Shown here: piece after piece, positions 16,701-26,500 of the stretch | How the letters are laid out: the number at the start of each line of letters is the position of its first letter | How positions within the stretch are numbered: the first letter of the stretch is position 1 | Program-made: the position numbers and the translations under genes | Assembly (NCBI GenBank): GCA_903926385.1 | Contig: CAIYIS010000049.1 | Span: forward strand, 1-52,716 | Direction of reading: 5' to 3' | Origin: an uncultured Bacteroidota bacterium | GTDB taxonomy: Bacteria; Bacteroidota; Bacteroidia; 2-12-FULL-35-15 | DNA: 52,716 nucleotides | Notes under the pieces: model-generated | What the model was told of the DNA's origin: nothing | Database searches by the model: none | The model's input: only the letters and a program-made list of their open reading frames with translations

Positions 16701-17690
16701 TTAACACAATTTATTTTTCACCAACCATTCTGCTATCTGCACCGCATTGGTGGCAGCTCCCTTGCGTAAATTATCAGCCACTATAAACATGTTCAGCGTC
16801 CTTGCCTGACTTTCATCTCTTCTCAATCGCCCTACAAACACTTCATCCCGGTTCTCTGCATCCATCGGCATTGGGTAAACCAGTTGTTTCACATCATCTC
16901 TCAATACCACTCCTTCCGCATTACTCAACACATCCCTCACCTCATCCATCTCAAACTCTCTTTCAAACTCCACATTAACACTCTCCGAATGTCCTCCCAT
17001 CACAGGTATACGCACAGTAGTAGCCGTAACCCCTATTGTATCGTCCCTCAATATCTTTCTCGTTTCGTTTACCATCTTCATCTCCTCTTTGGTGTATCCG
17101 TTGTCTGTAAACAAATCTATCTGCGGAATCACATTCATATCTATTCGGTAGGCATACGCCATTTCCCCTTTCACACCGGCCCTTTCGTTCATCATCTGAT
17201 TCACCGCCTTCACTCCCGTACCCGTCACCGACTGATACGTTGACACCACTATTCTCCTGATCTTATATCGCTCATGAAGCCCCTTCAGCACCATCACCAT
17301 CTGTATGGTGGAACAGTTCGGATTCGCTATTATCCAGTCATCCACACCCAGCACATCCCCGTTTATTTCCGGAACCACCAGTTTTTTGCTTACATCCATT
17401 CTCCAGGCCGATGAATTATCAATCACCCGTATTCCTGCCTCCGCAAACTTTGGTGCCCATTCCAGCGATGTACTGCCCCCTGCCGAAAACAGGGCTATCT
17501 GAGGCTTCATACTTATGGCAGTTTGCATACCAACCACCTTATACAGCTTGCCCCCATACTCCACCTGCTTGCCTACCGATTTTTCGGATGCCACAGCTAT
17601 CAGCTCCGTAACCGGAAAATTACGTTCGGCCAATACCTCCAGCATTTTTGTTCCTACCAAACCTGTAGCTCCCACCACCGCTATTTTCAT
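16701..17690 (-). CDS. asd: Aspartate-semialdehyde dehydrogenase
   Basis: 329 residues, full length. Reduces aspartyl phosphate to aspartate semialdehyde with NADPH, on the path to lysine, diaminopimelate, threonine and methionine. The Rossmann start is VVGATGLVG (about 5-13), the catalytic cysteine is C126 in NPNCSTIQ, the substrate-binding arginine region is AYRIDMNVIPQID, and the catalytic histidine is in GGHSESVNVEF (about 244). It is convergent with lspA, with 32 bp between the stops. A long non-coding region lies upstream. Confidence 0.96.
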   Translation of the reverse strand: MKIAVVGATGLVGTKMLEVLAERNFPVTELIAVASEKSVGKQVEYGGKLYKVVGMQTAISMKPQIALFSAGGSTSLEWAPKFAEAGIRVIDNSSAWRMDVSKKLVVPEINGDVLGVDDWIIANPNCSTIQMVMVLKGLHERYKIRRIVVSTYQSVTGTGVKAVNQMMNERAGVKGEMAYAYRIDMNVIPQIDLFTDNGYTKEEMKMVNETRKILRDDTIGVTATTVRIPVMGGHSESVNVEFEREFEMDEVRDVLSNAEGVVLRDDVKQLVYPMPMDAENRDEVFVGRLRRDESQARTLNMFIVADNLRKGAATNAVQIAEWLVKNKLC

Positions 17691-17855
17691 ATCCTTTAAG
17701 TTTTTTACTATTAATCCGTATGCTATTTGGTTGCAAAAATAATTGAATTTATGCTTTGAAGAGAATTAATTATTTGGGTAGGGGGTTTATGACTTTTTTG
17801 ATTATGAAGAGAAGGCTAAAGGGGGTATCTTTTTTTTCTTCTCCATGAGCGTCCT

Positions 17856-17990
17856 CGTCACCCTAAGCTTGTCGAAGGACGTATTTCTTAGGTCAATCCC
17901 AAATCTGAAATTTGAAATCCTAAATTTCCAATTCCTAAATCCTACCTTCATTCGTACATTCGTACCGTCACCCTGAGCTTGTCGAAGGGC
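17856..17990. repeat. Two copies of a short dispersed repeat
   Basis: CACCCTRAGCTTGTCGAAG occurs at about 17858-17878 and again at about 17968-17988, in the same direction. This palindromic short repeat (its hairpin centre is AGCTT) is widespread between genes in many bacteria. Confidence 0.7.
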
Positions 17991-18096
17991 ATTTTTCGTA
18001 AAGTTTCTCCAAAATTAACCTAACTTTATATATTTCAATAAAATACCACCATTTCACCCACCCATTTTCCCTATAAAAACACCCTTTACCCATATT

Positions 18097-18401
18097 TCTC
18101 CACTCCAAACCCACATTCATCCACCCAAAATCCACATAAGCACCACCCGAAATCCACATAAGCACCACCCGAAATCCATATACATCCACTCCAAAACCAC
18201 ATTCCTCCACTCCAAATTCATATATCACCGCTCCAAAACCACATACGCACCACCCGAAATCCACATAAGCACCACCCGAAATTCACATACGCACCACCCG
18301 AAATTCACATAAGCACCGCCCGAAATTCACATAAGCACCGCCCGAGATTCATATACGCACTGCCCGAGATTGGCATACATCCGCTCCAAATCGACATTTT
18401 T
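18097..18401. repeat. Degenerate 22-bp tandem array (about 14 copies)
   Basis: Units such as CACCACCCGAAATCCACATA start at 18141, 18163, 18248, 18270, 18292, 18314, 18336 and 18358, exactly 22 bp apart in each run; between 18185 and 18248 two units are one or two bases short. A second unit type with CCACTCCAAA is mixed in at the edges and in the middle. As 22 is not a multiple of 3, the minus-strand frame through it (17968-18264) is not a gene. Function unknown. Confidence 0.85.
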
Positions 18402-18620
18402 TTGCCACTTTGTCGAAAATCGCCCTTTAACGCCCTTTTGCCTCCCTTTTACCCATTTTTACTTTTTCTCCCCAATTTCCCCCCCGCTTCCCACCCATAT
18501 AATATAGTATAAAACCAAAAAAGCCCCTCTCGGGGATTCGTCAACATTTCCGAATCGAATAATCGTACAGGGCACAAACACCCAATGAAAAGTAATAAAT
18601 AGAGAAGTTGGAAAAATGAA
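18402..18620. other. Non-coding stretch downstream of the oxidase-assembly operon
   Basis: C/T-rich sequence. Apart from the terminator at 18511-18537, nothing was recognised. Confidence 0.5.
18511..18537 (-). terminator. Intrinsic terminator of the SCO operon
   Basis: On the minus strand TCCCCGAGAGGGGC forms a short GC-rich hairpin followed by TTTTTTGG. It lies about 85 bases past the last stop codon of the operon. Confidence 0.6.
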
Positions 18621-18896
18621 CTAGCGAACCTGACGTGGGAAAAATTTATTCTTCCAATCTTTTACCTTGGCGTTTATTTGTTTCCTGAAAAAGAAATATC
18701 CTCCCGATATTATCACCACATAAGGCAAAGCCATTAAATAAAGTATACCCGTATTCAGGCTCGTTCCTATCGAACCACCAGTATTCAAATCGCTCTCCAC
18801 AGTGGTTTTACACATAGCGCACTGAGCATAACTGCCGCTTTGTACAACTGCGAATAGAATTAGAAAGAAGAATAAGTTGAGTTTATTTATTTTCAT
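18621..18896 (-). CDS. Small CxxC membrane protein of the SCO operon
   Basis: 91 residues. A signal peptide or first membrane helix (about 5-23) is followed by AQCAMCKTTVES, a CxxC pair at about 26-29 placed just outside the membrane, then a second membrane helix (about 50-71) and a basic tail. Short proteins of this build often end Bacteroidota clusters that carry SCO and DUF420 genes. A role in copper or thiol handling for cytochrome oxidase is an inference from the pair and the neighbours. It starts 19 bases after the DUF420 stop. Confidence 0.75.
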   Translation of the reverse strand: MKINKLNLFFFLILFAVVQSGSYAQCAMCKTTVESDLNTGGSIGTSLNTGILYLMALPYVVIISGGYFFFRKQINAKVKDWKNKFFPRQVR

Positions 18897-18915
18897 TTAT
18901 CGAGCAAAAATACTA

Positions 18916-19467
18916 TTAAAATGGATAGTATGGCGAAATCATTAAATACACCACCACTCCCGTAATCGTAACATAAAGCCAAATCGGAAAACTCCACCGA
19001 GTTAATTTTTTGTGCTTTTGAATGTACATTGCCGAATCTGCTTGCTGAATTTTTAATCCATAATAAAACGAAAGTAAGATAAGTGGCAATACCAATCCCG
19101 CCAATACAATATGACTGATTAGAATCACCAGATAAACCGGTCGCAGCGAATTGCCTGCCGGAAACATGGTTTCCTGTGCCAACCAATGAAAGGTAATATA
19201 AGAAACCAAAAATACAGCCGACAAACAAAAGGTAATGATGTTAAGTTTTTTGTGTAAAGCAATGTTTTTTTGCTTAATCATGTACAGCGACAGCAGAAGT
19301 AATAAGCTGCACGTACCATTTATCATGGCATTCAATTTTGGTAGTTTGAAAACAAAATCAGGAATAACTTCGGGCACAGGCAGTATTTTTTTATTCAGAA
19401 TTATTACTGCAATGAATACAAAAATGGAAACGCCCATCACAATTCTAAAAACTAATTTATCACTCAT
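18916..19467 (-). CDS. DUF420 (YozB/CtaM-like) membrane protein
   Basis: 183 residues with five membrane helices. The family is DUF420; its Staphylococcus aureus member CtaM is needed to mature haem-copper oxidase. Visible conserved positions are the histidines of ALHKKLNIITF (about 71), VSYITFHWLAQET (about 95) and ILISHIVLA (about 118), in line with a haem-contacting membrane protein. The start overlaps the end of the SCO gene by 8 bases, so the two are translationally coupled. No oxidase subunit gene is in the window. Confidence 0.85.
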   Translation of the reverse strand: MSDKLVFRIVMGVSIFVFIAVIILNKKILPVPEVIPDFVFKLPKLNAMINGTCSLLLLLSLYMIKQKNIALHKKLNIITFCLSAVFLVSYITFHWLAQETMFPAGNSLRPVYLVILISHIVLAGLVLPLILLSFYYGLKIQQADSAMYIQKHKKLTRWSFPIWLYVTITGVVVYLMISPYYPF

Positions 19468-20149
19468 TCTTTTTGGTTTGTTTTTCTTGTTTATCTTTTA
19501 TAGCACCATCCGAAATAAAATATTCAGCAATCAGAACTTTTATATCATCCAGCAGATTGTTTATCTCTTTAATATTATTGGCATCATAATAACCTCTAAT
19601 GTGTTTTTCTTTATCCACCAGCACTAGTCGCTCACTTTGCACAAAATCTTCAGTTTCGTTCGCGTTGAGTAAATATCCGGTTCGTGCCAAATCATAAATT
19701 TGTTTTTTGTCACCAGTGGCAAAGTTCCACATTTTTCCATCAGCATGCACCATTTTAGAAAATGCCATTAATGCTCCCACAGAGTCTTCACTTGGTTTCA
19801 TACTTACAGAAAGCAACTTCACATTTTCGAATGTGTACATAAATTTTTCCTGCACCCTCAGCATTTCAGCAATCACTTTTTTTGATGGTATGGTATTACA
19901 GGAAGTGTAAAAATAATGCACAACATATATTTTTCCATCATAATTTTTGTTGGTAATGGTGTCGCCATTTTCATTCACTAATTTAAAAGGTTGAACAGAA
20001 TGGTGAATGGTATCTTTTCCATTAGGCGCTAATTTTTTTTCACCAAAATAATTCAGGTGAATAAAATTGGTTTTACCCGTAGTCAGTATTACATAAAACA
20101 CAGAAGGAAATGTAAGCAGGGCAAGAAGAATGATAATTTTTTTGGTCAC
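19460..20149 (-). CDS. SCO1/SenC-family protein lacking its copper ligands
   Basis: 229 residues with one N-terminal membrane anchor (about 4-24) and a thioredoxin-like domain outside the membrane. SCO proteins deliver copper to the CuA centre of cytochrome oxidase with a CxxxC pair and a later histidine. Here the motif region is YTSCNTIPSKK: C84 is kept but the second cysteine position is Pro88. The histidine position before LVLVD is Q171 (FVQSERLVLVD). Both changes are read directly from the DNA (20149 minus 3 per residue). The fold looks intact, so the protein may have changed function or act with another SCO. First gene of a three-gene operon. Confidence 0.85.
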   Translation of the reverse strand: MTKKIIILLALLTFPSVFYVILTTGKTNFIHLNYFGEKKLAPNGKDTIHHSVQPFKLVNENGDTITNKNYDGKIYVVHYFYTSCNTIPSKKVIAEMLRVQEKFMYTFENVKLLSVSMKPSEDSVGALMAFSKMVHADGKMWNFATGDKKQIYDLARTGYLLNANETEDFVQSERLVLVDKEKHIRGYYDANNIKEINNLLDDIKVLIAEYFISDGAIKDKQEKQTKKNE

Positions 20150-20167
20150 CTTGTTATTTTAGGAATG

Positions 20168-20175
20168 CAAAAGTA
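20168..20175 (-). promoter_or_regulatory. -7 element of the SCO operon
   Basis: The minus strand reads TACTTTTG, fitting TAnnTTTG, 18 bases before the SCO start. Confidence 0.6.
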
Positions 20176-20181
20176 CAAACA

Positions 20182-20216
20182 AAAAACGCCTCACCGTTAA
20201 GTGAAGCGTTTTTTGT
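20182..20216 (-). terminator. Terminator of gldJ
   Basis: On the minus strand AACGCTTCAC pairs with GTGAGGCGTT around a 6-base loop, with T runs on both sides. It lies 20 bases past the gldJ stop. Confidence 0.85.
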
Positions 20217-20235
20217 TAATATAATTAATTGTAAA

Positions 20236-21783
20236 TTATCTTGGGCCTAATCCCTGAGGACTACCCACACGAGTCATCGCACAACGGAAACCAATCCAAT
20301 CAGTAGATTGACGCTGGTCTAAGAAACGTCTTGTTCCGGGTACCATCCAGTAAGCACGGTCTCTCCATGAGCCACCTTTAATAACACGAGCTTTATCGTT
20401 AATAAGTGATGAGAAAGTTCCACCCGATCCCAATGTAGGAGGGTAATCATACATTCCACTACTTTCAGGTTTACCTGATGCCGGATCATAATTTTCAGTC
20501 CATCCACCACCTGTTTGCGATTTAACATCACCATCTAAGTAGTTAATATTATCAGCATATTTATAGTTTCTTCTTTCATCCAAATTGTCATCCGGAACAG
20601 CAATACTAACATCTCTCCAACGCACCATTCCAGGTATACTTATAATATTACTGTCAGCATCGTATCTTATAGTATCATTAATCATAATTCCATCCACATC
20701 GCGTAATTGGGTTTTAAATACATTTCCACGGAAAGGTCTGAAATCTGCTTTATCTTCAGCAGATAACGGACGATACACATCCATAACCCATTCGGTAACG
20801 TTACCAGCCATATTATACAAACCATAATCGTTAGGCCAATAAGAGAAAACTGGAGTGGTAACATCTCCTGCATCATTCAATGCACCAGCAATTCCCATCA
20901 TATCACCATTACTGCGTTGGAAGTTAGCCATTATTTTGCCTAAATATTTTTCGTCAGGGTTACGAACACCATGGGTATTCCAAGGGTAAAGTCTTCTTTC
21001 GCTAATTTTTTCTCCTTCTGAATTTCCAATTAAGCCATAAGCAGCAAATTCCCATTCAGCTTCTGTTGGTAGGCGGTAACGAGGTAAGAAGATACCATCT
21101 TCCATTCTAACTAAACGATCACCACCATTAGGATCTTTTGATGGAATAGGAGCAACAACGGTTCCTTGCCATTTTCCAGCTAAATATTGGTCGGTGTTAA
21201 AGTAGTCATTTTCAGTAGGTGTTGGTGCATTACCAAGAATACCTTCACGAATAAGGATAAACTCATTTACTCGGTCGGTACGCCAAGCGCAAAAATCGGA
21301 AGCTTGCAACCAATTAACACCTACAACTGGATAATCTCTGTAAGAAGGGTGACGTAAGTAATATTCAACATAAGGTTCGTTGAACGCTAACTTGTCTCTC
21401 CAAACAAGAGTGTCAGGCAAAGCTTTTTTCACAACATCGTAAAAATTGGCAGAAAACACACGTGCTGTCCAGTGTAAGTATTCCAAATAATCCAAATTAC
21501 GAACTTCTGTTTGGTCAATATAAAAAGAAGAAACCGAAACTCTGCGAGGAATAGCATTCCACTCATATGTTACGTCTTGTTCAGCGCGCCCCATTGTAAA
21601 TGTTCCGCCCTCAATTAATACCAGACCAGGACCTGTTTCTTGTTCTTCATAAGCAGGTACATCAAACCCTCCGTTTTTAGGTTCGTTGTATTCCCATGCC
21701 GTTACCGGAGATCGTTCTTTACTACAAGCAGCAAAGGACAAAATAGCAGAAAACAAGATTACATTTTTTGATACTCTTTTCAT
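20236..21783 (-). CDS. gldJ: Gliding motility/T9SS lipoprotein GldJ
   Basis: 515 residues. A lipoprotein signal ending FAAC (cysteine about 20) is followed by a formylglycine-generating-enzyme (SUMF1)-type fold: GLVLIEGGTFTMGR (about 54-67), RLPTEAEWEFAAYG (about 239-252), MAGNVTEWVMDVYR (about 322-335), VIKGGSWRDRAYW (about 468-480) and WIGFRCAM near the end. The opening of the domain (QETGPGLVLIEGGTFTMGR and the WRTDRVNE stretch) is that of GldJ rather than GldK. GldJ sits at the outer membrane and is needed for gliding and T9SS assembly in Flavobacterium. In F. johnsoniae gldJ neighbours porU and porV; here porP/sprF sits between them. It follows porP by 81 bp on the same strand. Confidence 0.88.
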   Translation of the reverse strand: MKRVSKNVILFSAILSFAACSKERSPVTAWEYNEPKNGGFDVPAYEEQETGPGLVLIEGGTFTMGRAEQDVTYEWNAIPRRVSVSSFYIDQTEVRNLDYLEYLHWTARVFSANFYDVVKKALPDTLVWRDKLAFNEPYVEYYLRHPSYRDYPVVGVNWLQASDFCAWRTDRVNEFILIREGILGNAPTPTENDYFNTDQYLAGKWQGTVVAPIPSKDPNGGDRLVRMEDGIFLPRYRLPTEAEWEFAAYGLIGNSEGEKISERRLYPWNTHGVRNPDEKYLGKIMANFQRSNGDMMGIAGALNDAGDVTTPVFSYWPNDYGLYNMAGNVTEWVMDVYRPLSAEDKADFRPFRGNVFKTQLRDVDGIMINDTIRYDADSNIISIPGMVRWRDVSIAVPDDNLDERRNYKYADNINYLDGDVKSQTGGGWTENYDPASGKPESSGMYDYPPTLGSGGTFSSLINDKARVIKGGSWRDRAYWMVPGTRRFLDQRQSTDWIGFRCAMTRVGSPQGLGPR

Positions 21784-21864
21784 TGTTTTGATTTTGGTTA
21801 ATACTTTTACTTAATTGTTATAATGGTAAAATTCAAAAAAGATACAATAATTAATAAAATAATT

Positions 21865-22824
21865 TTAGAAGGCCGGACAGTTTACAGTTCTTAGTTTTTT
21901 CTTTTTAGGTTTACAAGACATAATTAAACCTGCTGAAATTTCGTGAGAACCTGCTGTGGCGTTAGTAAGTTTGGATATGGTAATATCATAGCTATAACCA
22001 ACTTTCCATTTATGCTGTTGTAAACCAACCAAAGCAATAAATGAATCCTGATTACGATACCATAATCCTCCAACTACAATTCCTTTAGTGAAGTAAACAC
22101 CCAAATTAAGTTGCTGAAAATCTTTCTGCATTTGATACAATATATTTGGAGAAATAGTCACTTCACTTTTTTTGTCACCAATTGCAAAAATAGCTCCAAA
22201 ATGTCCTGTAATTTTCATAGGTAGCTTACTTGAAGTAATCAATCCCTCTTCAGGTTGCGTTAAGTGATTCGCTGCAAAACCAAAATAAAACCTTTTTGTG
22301 TAACCCAAAACACCTGCCGAAAAATCAACATTCGATCTTTTTGACCTTCCTGGAATTTCTCTTGTGTTATAAACAAATCCCATCCGTTCATCAATCATAT
22401 CCCCAAAAGTAAGTTTACTCCAATCAATGCTTTTTTCAAAATATGTGGCTTGAAAACCGACTTTAATAGAAAATTTGCGGCTAACATTTAATAAATAAGA
22501 ATAAATCCCACTAGCACTGAATGTAGTCAATGTGCCCTGTCCTGCTCTGTCATCGTAAATGAGAATGCCTAAACCTCCTTTTATTGCATTAAAATGTTGG
22601 TCGTAAGAAGCAGAATATGTAACGTAAGTTCCCGAAATAGCTGGCCATTGATTCCTATAATTTAATGAAAATCGGGGACAGTTTGCTGTACCTGCAAAAG
22701 CAGGATTTAAGTATAGAGGGTTAGCATAAAACTGCGTGAACTCAGGATCCTGAGCGTAAACAGACTTCCCAAATCCTATCGAAAACAACGCAATAAAAAT
22801 TAAAACAATACGTTTTAAGGTCAT
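21865..22824 (-). CDS. PorP/SprF-family type IX secretion outer-membrane protein
   Basis: 319 residues. Signal peptide about 1-24 (VYA-Q), then the family opening DPEFTQFYANPLYLNPAFAG with NYRNQWP, and alternating beta strands to the end (a predicted membrane barrel of 14 or so strands). PorP/SprF-type proteins bind PorE/SprE-like partners or help display giant adhesins such as SprB. The frame extends to a TTG at 22848, but the ATG at 22824 begins directly at a normal signal peptide and is chosen. The C-terminus KPKKKKLRTVNCPAF is unusually basic. Probably transcribed together with gldJ; which paralogue of the family this is cannot be told. Confidence 0.87.
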   Translation of the reverse strand: MTLKRIVLIFIALFSIGFGKSVYAQDPEFTQFYANPLYLNPAFAGTANCPRFSLNYRNQWPAISGTYVTYSASYDQHFNAIKGGLGILIYDDRAGQGTLTTFSASGIYSYLLNVSRKFSIKVGFQATYFEKSIDWSKLTFGDMIDERMGFVYNTREIPGRSKRSNVDFSAGVLGYTKRFYFGFAANHLTQPEEGLITSSKLPMKITGHFGAIFAIGDKKSEVTISPNILYQMQKDFQQLNLGVYFTKGIVVGGLWYRNQDSFIALVGLQQHKWKVGYSYDITISKLTNATAGSHEISAGLIMSCKPKKKKLRTVNCPAF

Positions 22825-23511
22825 AATTTTTTTTTTAGTAGAACGCAATTATACACAATTTTTCAATCAAGGTTCGTTTTACTCTTAAATATTTTTTTCT
22901 CTTTCCGATTACAGAAAACCATTTCAAATATTATTTGCACAGCACCTAATTGGGAGGCAAATCTAAAACAAATATCTGTTATAACCAAATATAGTACATT
23001 TCACCCCCTCCAGAACAAACACAAACAATTCACGAAAGCGTTGTGTTTGCTAACATCTTAAGAAAAAAAGCTTTCATATTTTTAGCAGCAAAATATTTCT
23101 GTAAAAGTTAAGAAAATGTGAATAAATCTTGTTTTCACAATTGGGTTTCGCGAAAATCAAGTCCTGTTTTTTTACTTGGATTTAAATAATAGTGGAAGAT
23201 GATTCAATAAAAAACCGACTCAAAAATGTAATCAAACTCAAAATATGAAACGATCAAAACTATCAGAATTTATTTTTCAAAGTAATGTCCCAAATTCTTC
23301 CAAGATAAATTCTAAATTCTATTAACCCTAAAGAAGTGCGAAATTTTGATAAGAGATATTTAATTTCAATTTTTTTTAAGAAATGCGAAATATTTTCAAA
23401 AAAAAAACGTTTATATATGACTTGAATATTAAATTAATTAAAAACAGATTTCAATAATTCCTTTATAAATCACAATTTTTAACTACATTTGAATCTTTAA
23501 AATAAAATAAC
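22825..23511. other. Long AT-rich divergent promoter region
   Basis: 687 bases between divergent porP/sprF and porU. Very AT-rich, with poly-T and poly-A tracts around 23360-23415. Except for the porU -7 element, no gene, hairpin or repeat was recognised. Confidence 0.6.
23484..23491 (+). promoter_or_regulatory. -7 element of porU
   Basis: TACATTTG fits TAnnTTTG, 21 bases before the ATG at 23512. Confidence 0.65.
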
Positions 23512-26500
23512 ATGAGAATTCGCATCATCATTTTTTTTATGCTCACAATAAGCATAGCTGCCATTGGTCAAACAAAAACAGCATCAAAATCTAGTTCGAA
23601 CACAACCGAATTCCAAATTCAATGGCAAAAACCGGTTACACAACACATGTCAAACTCAGAAATAAAAAAATATCTCTTCTTTACAGGAGCTGAATATACG
23701 TTTGACGATGAATTATTACCTAGTTTTACACATCTAGTGTCTTTATCTAATCAACAAACAGTATCCGCTACATTATTAAACACAACCTATGTTGCCTTGT
23801 CAGATGAAGAGGTGGCTCTAATCAAAAACCCAAAGAAAATATCGAATCAGATAGTAATTTCAACAACTATACAAATTGTAAAAAAGCAACCAAAGGGTAT
23901 TATCTCTTTTATTCCTATTCGAAAAAATAGTACCACAGGCAAATTCGAAAAACTAGTTTCTTTCGACCTTTCGATTGCAAAAAACAGAACAGAAAAATCG
24001 AATACACGTTCTCTGCATACATATGCTGCACATTCTGTGTTGCAAAGCGGGAAGTGGTACAAAATGGCGATTCCGACAGATGGTATCTATAAAATTTCAT
24101 ATCAGTTTTTACAGTCTTTAGGAATGGATGTAGCCTCTATCGACCCTCAAAATATTAGGATATACGGGAATGGAAAAGGAATGTTGGCTGAATTAGCGAG
24201 CATTGCACGTCCCGATGATTTAGTTGAAAATGCAATAGCATTTCAAGGGAACACTGACGCTACCTTTGATCCAAATGAGTATTTTCTGTTTTATGCAAAA
24301 GGACCTAACACTTGGTCATACAACAGTGCCACTTGCCCAAAATTTAAACACACCTTAAATCTTTATTCAGATTCATCTTATTATTTTATTACAAGCGATT
24401 TGGGTGCAGGTAAAAGAATGCAGACACAACCTACAGCTACAGCGACAGCTACAAACACAGTTACTACTTTTGACGATTACACTTTTCATGAAAAGGATGA
24501 TTTGAATTTCATTAAATCAGGAAGACAGTGGTTTGGTGAGTATTTTGAAAACAACCCTACTTATAATTTTTCGTTCTCATTTCCTAATATAGATAATAGT
24601 AGCACTTCAACTGTTAAAGCTAATATTGCTTCAAAGTACTCATCCAATTCGACCTACACCGTAAATGGAAACCCAGTTACTGTTGCCATGTCTTCGGGGG
24701 ATACCTATGCACAAACATCAAACACCTGTTTCTCCTTTAATCCTTCGAGTAGCTTAATAAATGTAAATGTAACAAAGGTAACAACCGATGCTATCGGGTG
24801 GCTTGATTATATAGAAGTAAATGTGAGACGACAATTAACTATGAGTGGAAATCAATTAATTTTCAGAGACGTTCAGTCTGTAGGGATAGGCAATGTAGCT
24901 CAATATAATTTGGCAAGCAGCAACCCCATTCAAATATGGGATGTTACTGACCCAACCAATGCATACTGGCAAAGCAATTCACTTACAGGAACAACATATC
25001 AATTCAGGTTACCTGCTGATACCTTAAAACAATTCGTTGCGTTTACAGGATTGGCTTATCTTACTCCAACGGCAATTGGAACAATTGCCAATCAGGATTT
25101 ACACGGATTGGCCAACAAGGATTTTATTATTGTGACTCATCCTGATTTTATTAATCAGGCATCGCAACTTGCAACTTTCCATGAAAATACTGACGGTCTC
25201 ACCACCAATGTAGTGACAACTCAACAAATCTTTAACGAATTTTCGTCAGGTGCACAGGATGCCACAGCAATTCGTGACTTTGTAAAAATGTTTTACGACA
25301 GGGCGGCCGATTCATCCCAAATTCCCAAATACCTTTTATTATTTGGCGATGGATCTTACGACAATAAACATCGTTTTACCAACAATACAAATTACATACC
25401 GACATACGAATCGGTAGAATCGCAAAGTCTTACGGGCTCTTATGTTTCAGACGATTTTTACGGATGTTTGGATAATAATGAAGGGTTAATGCAAGATCTT
25501 GTTGATGCGGTAGATTTAGGAGTAGGGCGTTTCCCGGTTAATTCATTAGCTCAGGCTAACGCAGCAATTAGTAAAGTGTTTGCATACAAGAGAACGGGTG
25601 TTCCTCCCACTACAGAAAACGTAACCAATTCATGCACTAGTCAGACCACTGGCTCTCCTTTTGGAGACTGGCGAAATACCGTTTGTTTTATTGCAGATGA
25701 TGAAGATGGAGGGTTGCACGAAGGGATTGGAGGACAAGGTGCAGATCAGCTGGCCAAAATGATTGATTCTACTGATTATAATATTGACAAAATATACTTT
25801 GATGCATATCAGCAAGTAGCTACACCGGGAGGAGACCGTTATCCGGATGCTTCTCTGGCAATAACCAAAAGAGTAGAAAAAGGAGCATTGATAATGAACT
25901 ATACCGGCCATGGTGGTGAAGTTGGACTGGCTCACGAAAGAGTGGTAGAAGTATCACAAATCAATGCATGGAAAAATATTAATAATATGCCTTTTTGGGT
26001 AACGGCTACTTGTGAGTTGAGCAGATATGACGACCCAGAACGCACTTCAGCAGGTGAGTATATTTTCTTAAATCCTACCGGTGCAGGAATAGGTTTGCTT
26101 ACTACCGTTCGTGAAGCGTTTGCAAGTCCTAATTTTGTCATAAACACTAATTTTTACAGATCCGTATTTACACCGGTTAATGGCAAAATGCCCGCACTGG
26201 GTGATGTATATGAATATGTAAAGAACCATCAGAACGGAAACAATGTATATGGAAGAAATTTCACTCTACTTGGCGACCCTGCACTTAGTTTAAATTATCC
26301 AAAATGGGACGTGTCTACAGACACTATTAATACTAATGTAGTAACTTCAACTAGCCTTGAAACATTAAATGCGCTTTCTCATGTTACCATTAGTGGATTT
26401 GTGAGAGATAAAAGTCATGCCATATTGAATACTTATAACGGAGTTCTTTATCCTACTGTTTATGATAAAACTCAAAACATCACAACACTTTCTAATGACG

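Noticed and set aside
18097-18401. CRISPR array or a repeat protein gene (minus-strand frame 17968-18264)
   Set aside because: Units follow directly with no unique spacers; the 22-bp period shifts the frame and the translation has no start context or known fold.
22825-23511. Hidden small gene or RNA in the porP-porU gap
   Set aside because: No frame with coding features, no stable hairpin and no promoter apart from that of porU were seen.
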